NCBI GenBank assembly: GCA_041394705.1
Contig: JAWKHS010000004.1
Location: forward strand, 186,001-250,000
DNA length: 64,000 nucleotides
Origin: Vicinamibacterales bacterium
GTDB taxonomy: Bacteria > Acidobacteriota > Vicinamibacteria > Vicinamibacterales > UBA2999
Direction: 5' to 3'
Positions 1 to 7,455 of this stretch are shown here, one piece after another (the first letter of the stretch is position 1; the number at the start of each line of letters is the position of its first letter). A program made the position numbers and the translations under genes. The notes under the pieces were generated by a model that made no database searches, was not told the DNA's origin, and worked only from the letters and a program-made list of their open reading frames with translations.

Positions 1-954
1 CTGCAACGCGCGGCCGACGTGACGGCCGTCGTCTTCGACAAGACGGGCACGCTGACCGTGGGCCGTCCGGTGGTCACCGGCGTGCGGCCGATCGGTGACG
101 GGATATCGGCGGACCAGGTCCTCACCTGGGCCGCCGCTGTCGGCGCTTCGTCGGAGCATCCGCTCGCCGCGGCCATCGTCGCCGAGGCGGCGGCCCGCGC
201 GATCGCCCTGCCTGGCGCGAGCGGATTCGCGAGTGCGTCAGGGCTCGGCGCCACCGGAACCGTCCAGGGCGCGGTCGTGAAGATGGGCCGCGCCGGCTAC
301 GTCGCTGGAACGTCGCCGGTGGTCTCCGACGGCGGCACGAACACCGCGGTGCACGTCTCGGTGGACGGCGTGCCCGTGGGCGTCATCGATCTCGACGACC
401 CGCTCAGGGACGAAGCGCCCGCGGCCGTCGGCCGCGTGTCGGCGCTCGGCGTGCTGCCAGTGCTCCTGACCGGCGACCGCCAGGCGCCGGCCGCCCGCGT
501 CGGAGACGCGGTGGGGATCTCGCGCGTCGTGTCCGGCGTGCTGCCCGCCGGGAAGAAGGACGAGGTCGAGCGCCTGCAGGCCGAGGGGCGCGTGGTGGCC
601 ATGGTGGGCGACGGCATCAACGACGCGCCGGCCCTGGCGCAGGCCGACGTGGGAATCGCCATGGCGTCGGGCACGGACGTCGCCGTCGACGCGGCCGATG
701 TCGTGCTGATGCGGCCGGACGTGCGAGGCGTGGCCCGCGCGATGACGCTGGCGCGGCGCACCATGCGCGTGATGCGTCAGAACCTGTTCTGGGCCTTCGT
801 CTACAACGTGATCGGGATCCCGATCGCCGCCGGCGCGCTCTACCCCGCCTTCGGGGTCCTGCTGAGTCCCGTCCTGGCCAGCGCCGCGATGGCGTTCAGC
901 TCGGTGAGCGTCGTCGCCAACAGCCTGCGCCTGCGCACGGCGCGGCTCGACTGA
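1..954 (+). CDS. copA: Copper-exporting P1B-type ATPase, C-terminal part (5' end outside the window)
   Basis: The frame is open from the first base, so only the last 317 codons are present. The fragment starts just before the phosphorylation motif DKTGT (fragment residues 13-17), runs through the P and N domains with TGDR and GDGINDAP, and ends in two membrane helices. The first carries QNLFWAFVYN and the second MAFSSVSVVAN. The YN and M..SS pattern is known for Cu(I)-selective P1B-1 pumps that export copper from the cytosol using ATP. The CPC helix and any N-terminal metal-binding domains lie outside the window, so the metal specificity rests on these last two helices only. It stands alone on the plus strand, 69 bases before tRNA-Gly. 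Confidence 0.88.
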   Translation: MQRAADVTAVVFDKTGTLTVGRPVVTGVRPIGDGISADQVLTWAAAVGASSEHPLAAAIVAEAAARAIALPGASGFASASGLGATGTVQGAVVKMGRAGYVAGTSPVVSDGGTNTAVHVSVDGVPVGVIDLDDPLRDEAPAAVGRVSALGVLPVLLTGDRQAPAARVGDAVGISRVVSGVLPAGKKDEVERLQAEGRVVAMVGDGINDAPALAQADVGIAMASGTDVAVDAADVVLMRPDVRGVARAMTLARRTMRVMRQNLFWAFVYNVIGIPIAAGALYPAFGVLLSPVLASAAMAFSSVSVVANSLRLRTARLD

Positions 955-1023
955 CGCCGGCCGGGCGTCGCCGTGCGGGCGGCGCCGAATACGCCGGCCG
1001 CGAGCCTCAGAGGAAGGGAACTG

Positions 1024-1098
<75 letters not shown>

Positions 1099-1109
1099 TC
1101 AGTGGCGCC

Positions 1110-1139
1110 ATTCTACCACCCCGGCCGCGGCCCGGTCAG
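1110..1139 (-). promoter_or_regulatory. Probable promoter of tRNA-Gly
   Basis: On the minus strand there is a TAGAAT box (1110-1115, five of six bases of the -10 consensus) and CTGACC (1134-1139, four of six of the -35 consensus), separated by 18 bases. The -10 lies about 12 bases upstream of the mature tRNA 5' end. The -35 overlaps the stop codon of the upstream beta-barrel gene. Confidence 0.45.
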
Positions 1140-1750
1140 TGGATGGACACGCCGGCGCCCAGGGCCACGCGGGTGTTCGCGGCGCCCGCGGCGCGCGCGG
1201 CCGTGGCGGCGCGGGGCGTCAGCGCCCAGAACCGCAAGTCGAGGCTGACCGCCACGTGGCGGGTCACGAACCAGCGGGCGCCGCCGCCGTAGTGCACGAC
1301 GAGGCCCCAGGAGGCGGGCGATGGGGTGCTGCCATCGACGTCCGAGCGGACTGACGCCGCGCCGGCCCCGGCCGACAGGTAGCTCCAGCCGTCCCGGTGC
1401 CCGAAGGCGAGCGCCGCGTGTGGTGCGAAAGTCAGGAGGCGGGTCGTGACGGTCGGGCCGTCGATGGCCGTCGCGCGCCCTTGCACGGCAAGAGCCGAGA
1501 GCCCGACCGCGAGGCGGCGAAAGCGTCCCGGACCGACGAAGAGGCTGGCGCCGACTTCCCCGCCGAACCCGCGGCCCGGGACCACGCCGTTCGACACGAC
1601 AGGAGTCCAGCCGGCGCCCGACGGCAGCGACGCCGTCAACGCTCGCACATCCACGACGGCCCCCGTCAGGGGATCGGGGCCCTGCGCGTGAGCGTGGCTG
1701 GCGACGCCGAGCGCCGCCAGCGCCAGCGCCGCCGCCAGCCGCCGTCGCAC
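1136..1750 (-). CDS. Exported protein, probable small outer-membrane beta-barrel
   Basis: This 204-residue product has no family I can name. It begins with a signal peptide (Val-Arg-Arg-Arg, then an Ala/Leu core ending in AHAQ near residue 20). The rest is made of short alternating stretches rich in Gly, Val and aromatic residues and ends in a segment alternating like a beta strand (VALGAGVSIH), which resembles small porin-like or OmpW/OmpA-type barrels. The frame stays open far upstream, but a GTG at 1750 is chosen because it directly precedes the signal peptide and lies 2 bases after the stop of the upstream gene. The barrel assignment is inference from pattern only. Confidence 0.55.
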   Translation of the reverse strand: MRRRLAAALALAALGVASHAHAQGPDPLTGAVVDVRALTASLPSGAGWTPVVSNGVVPGRGFGGEVGASLFVGPGRFRRLAVGLSALAVQGRATAIDGPTVTTRLLTFAPHAALAFGHRDGWSYLSAGAGAASVRSDVDGSTPSPASWGLVVHYGGGARWFVTRHVAVSLDLRFWALTPRAATAARAAGAANTRVALGAGVSIH

Positions 1751-1752
1751 GG

Positions 1753-2016
1753 TCAGGCGGTCTTGGCCTTTCGCCGGGACGCCCAGTACTTCTTCATGCG
1801 GTCCGAGACGGCCTTGCGAGCGGCCTGGGACATCGTGGAGCGCTTCCGGACCGGCTTGGCGGCCTTGGTGGTCCTGGCGGCCTTGGGCGCCCCTCTGAAG
1901 AGTTCGGGGAACGCTGCGCGGATCGCCGCTTCTTCCTTGCGAATGTCTTCCAGCCGGCGCATGGCGCCCAGGCGCGCGAACCGTCTCAGATCGTCCTTGC
2001 TCAAGTCCTTGGCCAC
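1753..2016 (-). CDS. Small basic protein with Lys/Arg/Ala-rich C-terminal tail
   Basis: This 87-residue protein has a helical, charged N-terminal half (LSKDDLRRFARLGAMRRLED) and a strongly basic tail (PKAARTTKAAKPVRKR, then RKAVSDRMKKYWASRRKAK). The composition suggests nucleic-acid binding. The final helix resembles basic segments common in uncharacterised proteins of Acidobacteriota, from memory only. The GTG at 2016 is preferred over an ATG 33 bases upstream because AAGGA lies a suitable distance in front of it. It ends 2 bases before the start of the beta-barrel gene, so the two are probably cotranscribed. The function is unknown. Confidence 0.6.
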   Translation of the reverse strand: MAKDLSKDDLRRFARLGAMRRLEDIRKEEAAIRAAFPELFRGAPKAARTTKAAKPVRKRSTMSQAARKAVSDRMKKYWASRRKAKTA

Positions 2017-2107
2017 AGAGGTCGTCCTTCGTCGTTGAGGGCCTCGCACGGCAGTGTACGAGGGGGCATCCAGGCATCATACTCCGCGGGCGACGTGGCC
2101 AGGCGCG

Positions 2108-3001
2108 TCAGTATCCGGTGGAGGCTGCGGCGGGGGCCACCCGGGTGCCGTCGGTCGACTCGCGGACGATCCGGACACGCTCGCCCACACGCGTGGCGCC
2201 GGCCGCCACCATCGCCTGCATCTGCTCCAGGTCGCGGACGCCGCCGGCCGCCTTCACCCCCATCTCGGCGCCCACCACCCGGCGCATCAGGGCCACGTCG
2301 GCGACGGTCGCGCCCCCGGGGCCGAAGCCTGTGGACGTCTTCACGAAGTCCGCGCCGGCCGCCTTCGCCAGGGTGCAGGCCGTGACCTTCTCGTCGTCGG
2401 TCAGGAGCGCGGCCTCGATGATCACCTTGGACGTGGCGCCGCAGGCACGACACGCCGCCGTGACGGTTTCGATGTCCTGCTCCACGAGCGGGAGGTGCCC
2501 GGACTTCAGCGCCCCGACGTTGATGACCATGTCGATCTCGGAGGCGCCGTCCACGATCGCGCGGCGCGTCTCGTAGGCCTTCACGTCGGAGGTCGTGGCG
2601 CCCAGCGGAAAGCCGACCACCGAACAGACGCCGACGCCCGATCCGGCGAGCGTGCGGGCCGCCAGCGCCACCCATGCGGGGTTGACGCACACGGTCGCGA
2701 AGCGATGCTCCGCCGCCTCGCGGCACAACTGCTCGATGTCGGATGCGGTGGCATCCGCCTTCAGCAGCGTGTGATCGATCAGCCCGGCCACGGCGCCGCC
2801 GCCTTTCGCGCCGTGCATGCCGAGCCGGACGGCACCCGCGTCCACGACGTCCTGCACGCGCGTCGGGCAGCAGTCGGCCTGCCAGCCGTGGCACGCGCAC
2901 CGCGCCTCGGGCATCGCCCGTACGGCGGCGAGCTCCTCGGCGATGATCGCCACGAGGCGGCCGAGGTCGACCGACACCGCCTCATCGGGCCGGTGCGTCA
3001 T
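2108..3001 (-). CDS. deoC: Deoxyribose-phosphate aldolase with a Cys-rich N-terminal extension
   Basis: DeoC cleaves 2-deoxyribose 5-phosphate to glyceraldehyde 3-phosphate and acetaldehyde in deoxynucleoside breakdown. The TIM-barrel core starts at IDHTLLKADAT (about residue 75). FVKTSTGF carries the Schiff-base lysine and VKAAGGVR the second catalytic lysine. The protein is 297 residues; the usual family length is 220-260. The extra 70-75 residues at the N terminus contain CACHGWQADCC, four cysteines and a histidine in eleven residues. The ATG at 3001 overlaps the stop of rpiB (ATGA), so the two genes are translationally coupled. The function of the extension is unknown. Confidence 0.88.
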   Translation of the reverse strand: MTHRPDEAVSVDLGRLVAIIAEELAAVRAMPEARCACHGWQADCCPTRVQDVVDAGAVRLGMHGAKGGGAVAGLIDHTLLKADATASDIEQLCREAAEHRFATVCVNPAWVALAARTLAGSGVGVCSVVGFPLGATTSDVKAYETRRAIVDGASEIDMVINVGALKSGHLPLVEQDIETVTAACRACGATSKVIIEAALLTDDEKVTACTLAKAAGADFVKTSTGFGPGGATVADVALMRRVVGAEMGVKAAGGVRDLEQMQAMVAAGATRVGERVRIVRESTDGTRVAPAAASTGY

Positions 3002-3627
3002 CGCCGCTCCTCGAGGCGCCGGATCTTCGCGAGCCGGCGGATGTAGCGGGGCTCGGTCATCGGCGTCGCCAGCCAGGTGTCGACGATGCCGAGGGCCGCG
3101 TCGGTCGCCACGAGCGTCGCGCCCAGGGCCAGGACGTTCGCGCCGTTGTGCTCGCGCGAGTAGCGCGCGAGGGTCCTGTCCGTGCACATGGCCGCGCGCA
3201 CACCCGGCACCTTGTTCGCGGCGATGGCCGAGCCCAGGCCCGCGCCGTCGATCGCGATACCGGCGTCGACCTCGCCGTCCGCCACCAGGCGCGCCACCGC
3301 GCCCGCCACGTCCGGGTAGTCCACCGGGTCCGGCACGTCTGGGCCGATCTCCTGCACGGCCAGTCCCCGGCCGCGAAGATGGTCCCGAATGGCCTTCCGG
3401 AGCGCGATACCGGTGTGGTCGCTGCCCACCGCCAACCTCGCCGGAGAGGCCACCGGGGCGAGCGCACCCGCCTCCCCTGCCGAGTCCTCCCGCACGAGCG
3501 TCACGCGCCTGTCGCGCAGCGTGTCCAGCGCGAGCGGCGTGACGTGGCCGCCCCGCGCCAGCGTCACCGTCGAGCCGCGCTCGAGCGTCCGCGCGATCGT
3601 CTCCGTCAGCATGTCGTATCGAGTCAT
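2998..3627 (-). CDS. rpiB: RpiB/LacAB-family sugar-phosphate isomerase with an N-terminal extension
   Basis: Members of this family interconvert ribose 5-phosphate and ribulose 5-phosphate or similar sugars. The core begins at about residue 67 with LAVGSDHTGIALRK and contains DYPDVAGAVARLVADGEVDAGI and the loop IAANKVPGVRAAMCTD. A typical RpiB is about 150 residues; this one is 209, with 60 extra at the N terminus including ARGGHVTPLALDTLRDR. That segment reminds me of a short motif in cobalamin adenosyltransferase-like and microcompartment-linked proteins, which is a weak resemblance. The ATG at 3627 is chosen over an open frame 24 codons longer. It is divergent from hpt and coupled to deoC. 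Confidence 0.85.
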   Translation of the reverse strand: MTRYDMLTETIARTLERGSTVTLARGGHVTPLALDTLRDRRVTLVREDSAGEAGALAPVASPARLAVGSDHTGIALRKAIRDHLRGRGLAVQEIGPDVPDPVDYPDVAGAVARLVADGEVDAGIAIDGAGLGSAIAANKVPGVRAAMCTDRTLARYSREHNGANVLALGATLVATDAALGIVDTWLATPMTEPRYIRRLAKIRRLEERR

Positions 3628-3659
3628 TCCCGTGGCCGGACGGTGGGCCGGCCTCCGTA

Positions 3660-3668
3660 TGCTACCCT
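3660..3668 (+). promoter_or_regulatory. Possible extended -10 element of hpt
   Basis: TGC followed by TACCCT ends 9 bases before the hpt ATG at 3678, so transcription would begin about 3 bases before the start codon. There is no Shine-Dalgarno sequence. The longer string TGCTACCCTCGC closely matches TGCTATCCTCGC in front of the rRNA methyltransferase gene at 18987. Confidence 0.35.
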
Positions 3669-3677
3669 CGCCGGCGC

Positions 3678-4196
3678 ATGACCGCCACCGTGACGCCACT
3701 CTTCTCCGCCGACGAGATTCGTGCCCGCATCAAGGCCCTGGCCGCCGAGATCCGTGCCGACGCGCCGGAGGCGGAGCTGCATCTCATCGGCGTCCTGAAG
3801 GGCTCGGTCTTCTTCCTGACGGACCTCGTTCGGGAGATGACCGGGAGGGTCACGCTGGACTTCATGGCGGTGGCGAGCTACGCCGGGACGACCAGCTCGG
3901 GCGAAGTGCGGCTCCTCAAGGACCTCGACTACGGCCTGGAGAACCGCCACGTGATCGTCGTCGAGGACATCGTGGACACGGGACTCACCCTGACCTACCT
4001 GCAGGGCATCCTCCGCACGCGCGGTCCGAAGACCTTGAAGACGGCGTGCCTGCTCTCCAAGCCGTCGCGCCGCCAGGTGCCGGTCCAGGTGGAGTACGTG
4101 GGCTTCTCGATCGAGGACCGCTTCGTCGTCGGCTACGGCCTCGACCACAACGAGCAGTACCGCCACCTGCCGTACATCGGCGTCCTCAACGCCTGA
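3678..4196 (+). CDS. hpt: Hypoxanthine(-guanine) phosphoribosyltransferase
   Basis: The enzyme salvages hypoxanthine or guanine by transfer to PRPP, giving IMP or GMP in the cytosol. The product is 172 residues, normal for the family. The PRPP-binding motif VVEDIVDTGLTL is at residues 94-105, the N-terminal LKGSVFFLTDL matches the pyrophosphate-binding loop, and DFMAVASYAGTTSSG is the flexible catalytic loop. The 3' end overlaps the convergent amidohydrolase gene by 11 bases. With upp 1.4 kb away, this is a nucleobase salvage neighbourhood. Confidence 0.95.
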   Translation: MTATVTPLFSADEIRARIKALAAEIRADAPEAELHLIGVLKGSVFFLTDLVREMTGRVTLDFMAVASYAGTTSSGEVRLLKDLDYGLENRHVIVVEDIVDTGLTLTYLQGILRTRGPKTLKTACLLSKPSRRQVPVQVEYVGFSIEDRFVVGYGLDHNEQYRHLPYIGVLNA

Positions 4197-5583
4197 CGGC
4201 GGCTCGGACCTCCGCGGCGGCCTTTCGCGCCTCCGCGAGCACGGCCGCCTCGTCCAGCGTCTGGACGACGCCCCGCCGCATCAGGATCTTCCCGTTCACG
4301 ATCGTCGCCTCGACGTCGTCGCCGCGCGTCGTGTAGACGAGGTGCGAGATCGGGTCGTACATCGGCGTCTGCCGCGCGTGGTCCATGCGGACCAGAATCA
4401 GGTCCGCCTTCTTCCCGGCTTCGAGCGAGCCGATGTCGGCGTCCATGCCCAGGGCGCGGGCGCCCCCCAGCGTCGCCATCTCCACCGCAGTGGCGGCCGG
4501 GACGGCCCTGGGGTCGCCGGTGGCGTGCTTGGCCAGGAACGAGGCCTGGCGCATGGCCTCGAACATGTCGAGGTCGTTGTTGCTGGCGGCGCCGTCGGTG
4601 CCCAGCCCCAGCGCCGCCCCGGCGGCGAGATAGCCGGCGACCGGCGCGGTCCCGCTCGCCAGCTTCATGTTGCTCTCGGGGTTGTGCGAGACACCGACCC
4701 CTCGGCGCACGAGCGTCGCGATGTCCTCGGGCGAGACCCACACGCCGTGAGCGGCGAGCGTGCGGGCGCCGGTCCAGAAGCCGAAGGACTCGAGATAGCT
4801 CGTGGGGCTCGTGGCCCCGCGCTCGCGGGCGGTCTTCACTTCGTCCTGGGTCTCGGCGAGGTGAATCAGGAGTGGCACCCCCTCCCGGATCGCGAGGTCC
4901 CGGCACTGCAGGAGCGTGGCCTCGTCGTTCGTGTAGAGCGCGTGCGGCGCCACGGCCGGTACGATAAGGTCGTCGCCCTTGTACCGCCGGATGAACGCGG
5001 CGGCCCGTGCCAGCCCCTCCGCGGGCGTCTTGGCGTCGGCCACCGGGAACTGGATGATCGTCTGGCCGAGCACGCCGCGGAGGCCCGCGGCCTTCGTGAC
5101 GGCCGCGATCTCCTCTTCGAAGTAGTACATGTCGGCGTAGGTCGTCGTGCCCGAGCGGATCATCTCGAGCGCCGCGAGGCGCGTTCCCGTCCGCACGAAC
5201 GCCGGCGACACGGTCTTCGCCTCCGCCGGGAAGATGTACTGCTGCAGCCAGTCAATGAGCGCCAGATCGTCGGCGAGCCCCCGATACAGCACCATCGGGG
5301 CGTGCGTGTGGGTGTTGACGAGGCCCGGCATCACAACCCGTCCGGCGGCATCGAGGGTGGTCCGTCCGGAGAAGCGTCGGCGCACGTCGGCGGCCGGACC
5401 GACCTCCACGATTCGCGAGCCGTCGATGGCCACGGCGCCATCCGTGATGACGCGGCGGCCGGCGTCCACGGTGACCACGGTGCCCCCGGTGACGACGAGC
5501 GACACCACCCGGGTGCCCTGCGTGTGCACGGCCGCCGTCGCGGCGAAGAGCGCCAGGAGCACGAGGCCGGGGGCGGGTCGCAT
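4186..5583 (-). CDS. Exported amidohydrolase of the MTA/SAH deaminase (TRZ/ATZ) family
   Basis: This is a 465-residue metal-dependent hydrolase. HTHAPM (about 92-97) gives the first metal ligands, HLAETQDE a further ligand and substrate site, and GTDGAASNNDLDMFE the metal-binding Asp and substrate loop seen in 5-methylthioadenosine/S-adenosylhomocysteine and guanine deaminases. Unlike cytosolic relatives it starts with a hydrophobic signal-like segment (PGLVLLALFAATAAVHTQG), so it may act in the periplasm. The substrate is not determined; a nucleobase or nucleoside deaminase would fit hpt and upp next door. No Shine-Dalgarno sequence precedes the ATG; a TACAAT box lies 6 bases upstream. Confidence 0.82.
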   Translation of the reverse strand: MRPAPGLVLLALFAATAAVHTQGTRVVSLVVTGGTVVTVDAGRRVITDGAVAIDGSRIVEVGPAADVRRRFSGRTTLDAAGRVVMPGLVNTHTHAPMVLYRGLADDLALIDWLQQYIFPAEAKTVSPAFVRTGTRLAALEMIRSGTTTYADMYYFEEEIAAVTKAAGLRGVLGQTIIQFPVADAKTPAEGLARAAAFIRRYKGDDLIVPAVAPHALYTNDEATLLQCRDLAIREGVPLLIHLAETQDEVKTARERGATSPTSYLESFGFWTGARTLAAHGVWVSPEDIATLVRRGVGVSHNPESNMKLASGTAPVAGYLAAGAALGLGTDGAASNNDLDMFEAMRQASFLAKHATGDPRAVPAATAVEMATLGGARALGMDADIGSLEAGKKADLILVRMDHARQTPMYDPISHLVYTTRGDDVEATIVNGKILMRRGVVQTLDEAAVLAEARKAAAEVRAAVRR

Positions 5584-5589
5584 CGCCGA

Positions 5590-5595
5590 ATTGTA
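5590..5595 (-). promoter_or_regulatory. -10-like box just upstream of the amidohydrolase start
   Basis: TACAAT on the minus strand matches five of six bases of the -10 consensus and ends 6 bases before the ATG. This spacing would place the transcript start at or next to the start codon, as in leaderless mRNAs. Confidence 0.4.
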
Positions 5596-5604
5596 GGCGA
5601 TTCA

Positions 5605-5623
5605 CCGCGGGCGGCGCCCGCGG
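5605..5623. repeat. Perfect inverted repeat between divergent genes
   Basis: CCGCGGGC and GCCCGCGG form an 8-base perfect inverted repeat with a 3-base centre, placed between the start-proximal boxes of the amidohydrolase gene and upp. It could be an operator or a cruciform. There is no T-run, so it is not a terminator. Confidence 0.4.
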
Positions 5624-5631
5624 CGGTGAGG

Positions 5632-5637
5632 TACACT
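5632..5637 (+). promoter_or_regulatory. -10-like box just upstream of upp
   Basis: TACACT (four of six consensus bases, including the key T, A and final T) ends 4 bases before the upp ATG. As with the divergent gene, this position would give a leaderless transcript. Confidence 0.3.
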
Positions 5638-5641
5638 CCGG

Positions 5642-6268
5642 ATGCCCGTGGTTCACCTGATCACGCATCCGTTCGTGCACGATGCCCTCGCCACCCTGCG
5701 CGACGTCGGCACGCCGCCGGACGTCTTCCGGCGCGTGGCGCGCCGCGTGTCGCTGCTCATCGCGTCGGAAGTGCTCAAGGAAATCAGGACCGTGGACGGC
5801 ACCGTGCAGACCCCGCTCGGTCCGGCGTTCGCGCGGCGCGTGGACGCGCGCGTCACCCTGGTACCCGTGCTCCGGGCCGGTCTCGGCATGATCGACGGCG
5901 TGCTCGAACTGCTGCCCTCGGCCCGCGTCGGGCACATCGGACTCCAGCGAGACGAGGCCACCGCGGAAGCCACGCGGTACTACGCCAAGCTGCCGCCCGA
6001 CCTCGGCGGCGACGTCGTGCTCGTGACCGACCCGATGCTCGCCACCGGCGGAAGCGCCGTCGCGTCCATCGACCTCCTGCGCCGGGCCGGCGCGACCGAC
6101 GTGCGGTTCGTCTGCATCGTGGCCGCGCCCGAGGGGATCGCCGCGATCGAGCGCCGCTTCCCCGACGTGCCCATCTACACCCCGGTCGTGGACCGGGAGC
6201 TGAACCAGCACAAGTTCATCGTGCCGGGGCTCGGCGACTTCGGGGACCGGCTGTTCGGCACCACCTGA
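5642..6268 (+). CDS. upp: Uracil phosphoribosyltransferase
   Basis: Upp converts uracil and PRPP to UMP, the main pyrimidine salvage step. At 208 residues it has the family's standard length. LVPVLRAGLGM (73-83) and the PRPP loop TDPMLATGGSAV (129-140) are present, and YTPVVDRELNQHKFIVPGLGDFGDR at the C terminus is the uracil-binding region. It is divergent from the exported amidohydrolase and followed by tRNA-Val on the same strand. Confidence 0.96.
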   Translation: MPVVHLITHPFVHDALATLRDVGTPPDVFRRVARRVSLLIASEVLKEIRTVDGTVQTPLGPAFARRVDARVTLVPVLRAGLGMIDGVLELLPSARVGHIGLQRDEATAEATRYYAKLPPDLGGDVVLVTDPMLATGGSAVASIDLLRRAGATDVRFVCIVAAPEGIAAIERRFPDVPIYTPVVDRELNQHKFIVPGLGDFGDRLFGTT

Positions 6269-6301
6269 CGCCGGCCCGGCGGCTGGCGCCCGCGCGCGGA
6301 G

Positions 6302-6331
6302 TTGCCGTGCCGACGAGCTTGCGGGTAGACT
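6302..6331 (+). promoter_or_regulatory. Probable promoter of tRNA-Val
   Basis: TTGCCG (6302-6307) and TAGACT (6326-6331) are separated by 18 bases; each matches four of six consensus bases. The predicted transcript start lies about 10 bases before the tRNA. Confidence 0.45.
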
Positions 6332-6347
6332 AGGCGTCTCTCCACGA

Positions 6348-6422
6348 GCGCGCTTGGCTCAGCGGTAGAGCACCGCCTTCACACGGCGGGGGTCGGTGGT
6401 TCGAATCCACCAGCGCGCACCA
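6348..6422 (+). tRNA. tRNA-Val (anticodon CAC)
   Basis: GCGCGCT pairs with AGCGCGC in the acceptor stem. The anticodon stem CCGCC/GGCGG encloses the loop TTCACAC, giving anticodon CAC for GUG codons. The T arm contains GGTTCGAATCC, the discriminator is A, and CCA is encoded at 6420-6422. Confidence 0.95.
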
Positions 6423-6429
6423 TGCCTCC

Positions 6430-7449
6430 TTGTCCCTGGTGGCCCAGTCCCGGTCGTCCAGCGGCGCCTTCGATCCGACGGCGCTGACCGCGCGCCTGCT
6501 TCGCGCCCGGGCGCTCCGCGCATCGCTGGCCGCCGGGAAGGCGGTCACCGCCTACCGCATCGTCGACGGCGATGGTGACGACCTGCCGGGGGTCGCGATC
6601 GATCGGCTCGGGGAGGCGGCCCTGCTCGCCCTCGACGCCGGCCACGGCCTCGGCGACCGCGAGGTGACGGCGCTCGCCGCGATCGTCCTCGAGGTCCTCG
6701 GGTCCGACGGAATCGAAGCCGTCTACGTGAAGGCGCTGATGCGCGATCGCAGCCGACTCGGCGGCCAGGCGCCGGATGAGGCCCGGTCGCCGACACCGCG
6801 CGCCGGACGGCCGCTGGCCCGGTCCCTCGTCGTGTCCGAGTACGACGCCCGGTTCGAGGTGCGGCCCTACGACGGCCTGTCGACGGGCCTGTTCCTCGAG
6901 CACCGCGAGCATCGCCTGGCGCTCGCGCGCCGGCCGCCGGGACGGGCCCTGAATCTCTTCGCCTACACCTGCGCATTCTCGGTGCCGCTCGCGGCGGCGG
7001 GCTGGCAGGTCACGAACGTGGACGTCTCGGGCCGGGCCCTCGACTGGGGCCGCCGGAACCTGGCGCTGAACGGCCTGCCCCCCGAGGCGGCGCGCTTTCT
7101 CCGGCGTGACGCCCGGGCGTTCCTCGCCTCGGCCGCCCGTGGCGCCGAGCGCTTCGATCTCGTGATCCTCGACCCGCCCACCTTCGGCGCTGCGGATCGG
7201 CGCCGCGGTGTTCCCGCCTGGCGCGCCGTCGACGACTACCCCGCGCTGCTCCAGGCGGCGGCGTCGGTCCTGGCGCCGGACGGGGTCATCTTCGCGGCCA
7301 CGAACACCCGCGACCTGGCCTCTGGCGACGCCTTCACGCGCCTGGTGGCGCAGGCGCTCGGCGGGCGGCCGCGGTGGCACCGCCTTCCTCCCTGGCCAGT
7401 CGACGTGACGGCGCGGGACCGTGTCGCCGCGGTGCTGGTCTCGCCGTAA
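6430..7449 (+). CDS. Class I SAM-dependent RNA methyltransferase, RlmI-like
   Basis: The architecture fits 23S rRNA (cytosine-C5) methyltransferases of the RlmI/RlmK type. An N-terminal domain with YRIVDGDGDDLPGVAIDRLG (42-61) is followed by the catalytic fold with EVRPYDGLSTGLFLEHR, the SAM-binding NLFAYTCAFS (175-184) and the catalytic loop LDPPTFG (247-253). It methylates a nucleic acid, most likely rRNA; the exact site is unknown. The start is uncertain: the frame opens with TTG at 6430, only 7 bases after tRNA-Val, with no clear ribosome-binding site, and a GTG at 6439 is an alternative. It may share the tRNA-Val transcript. Confidence 0.82.
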   Translation: MSLVAQSRSSSGAFDPTALTARLLRARALRASLAAGKAVTAYRIVDGDGDDLPGVAIDRLGEAALLALDAGHGLGDREVTALAAIVLEVLGSDGIEAVYVKALMRDRSRLGGQAPDEARSPTPRAGRPLARSLVVSEYDARFEVRPYDGLSTGLFLEHREHRLALARRPPGRALNLFAYTCAFSVPLAAAGWQVTNVDVSGRALDWGRRNLALNGLPPEAARFLRRDARAFLASAARGAERFDLVILDPPTFGAADRRRGVPAWRAVDDYPALLQAAASVLAPDGVIFAATNTRDLASGDAFTRLVAQALGGRPRWHRLPPWPVDVTARDRVAAVLVSP

Positions 7450-7455
7450 GCGCCG

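Noticed and set aside
2108..3627. rpiB-deoC as part of a bacterial microcompartment operon
   Set aside because: No shell protein, aldehyde dehydrogenase or PduL-type gene is adjacent. The idea is kept only as a hypothesis about the extensions.
5605..5623. The 8-bp GC hairpin as a terminator
   Set aside because: No T-run follows on either strand, and it lies upstream of two divergent genes, so it is listed only as an inverted repeat.
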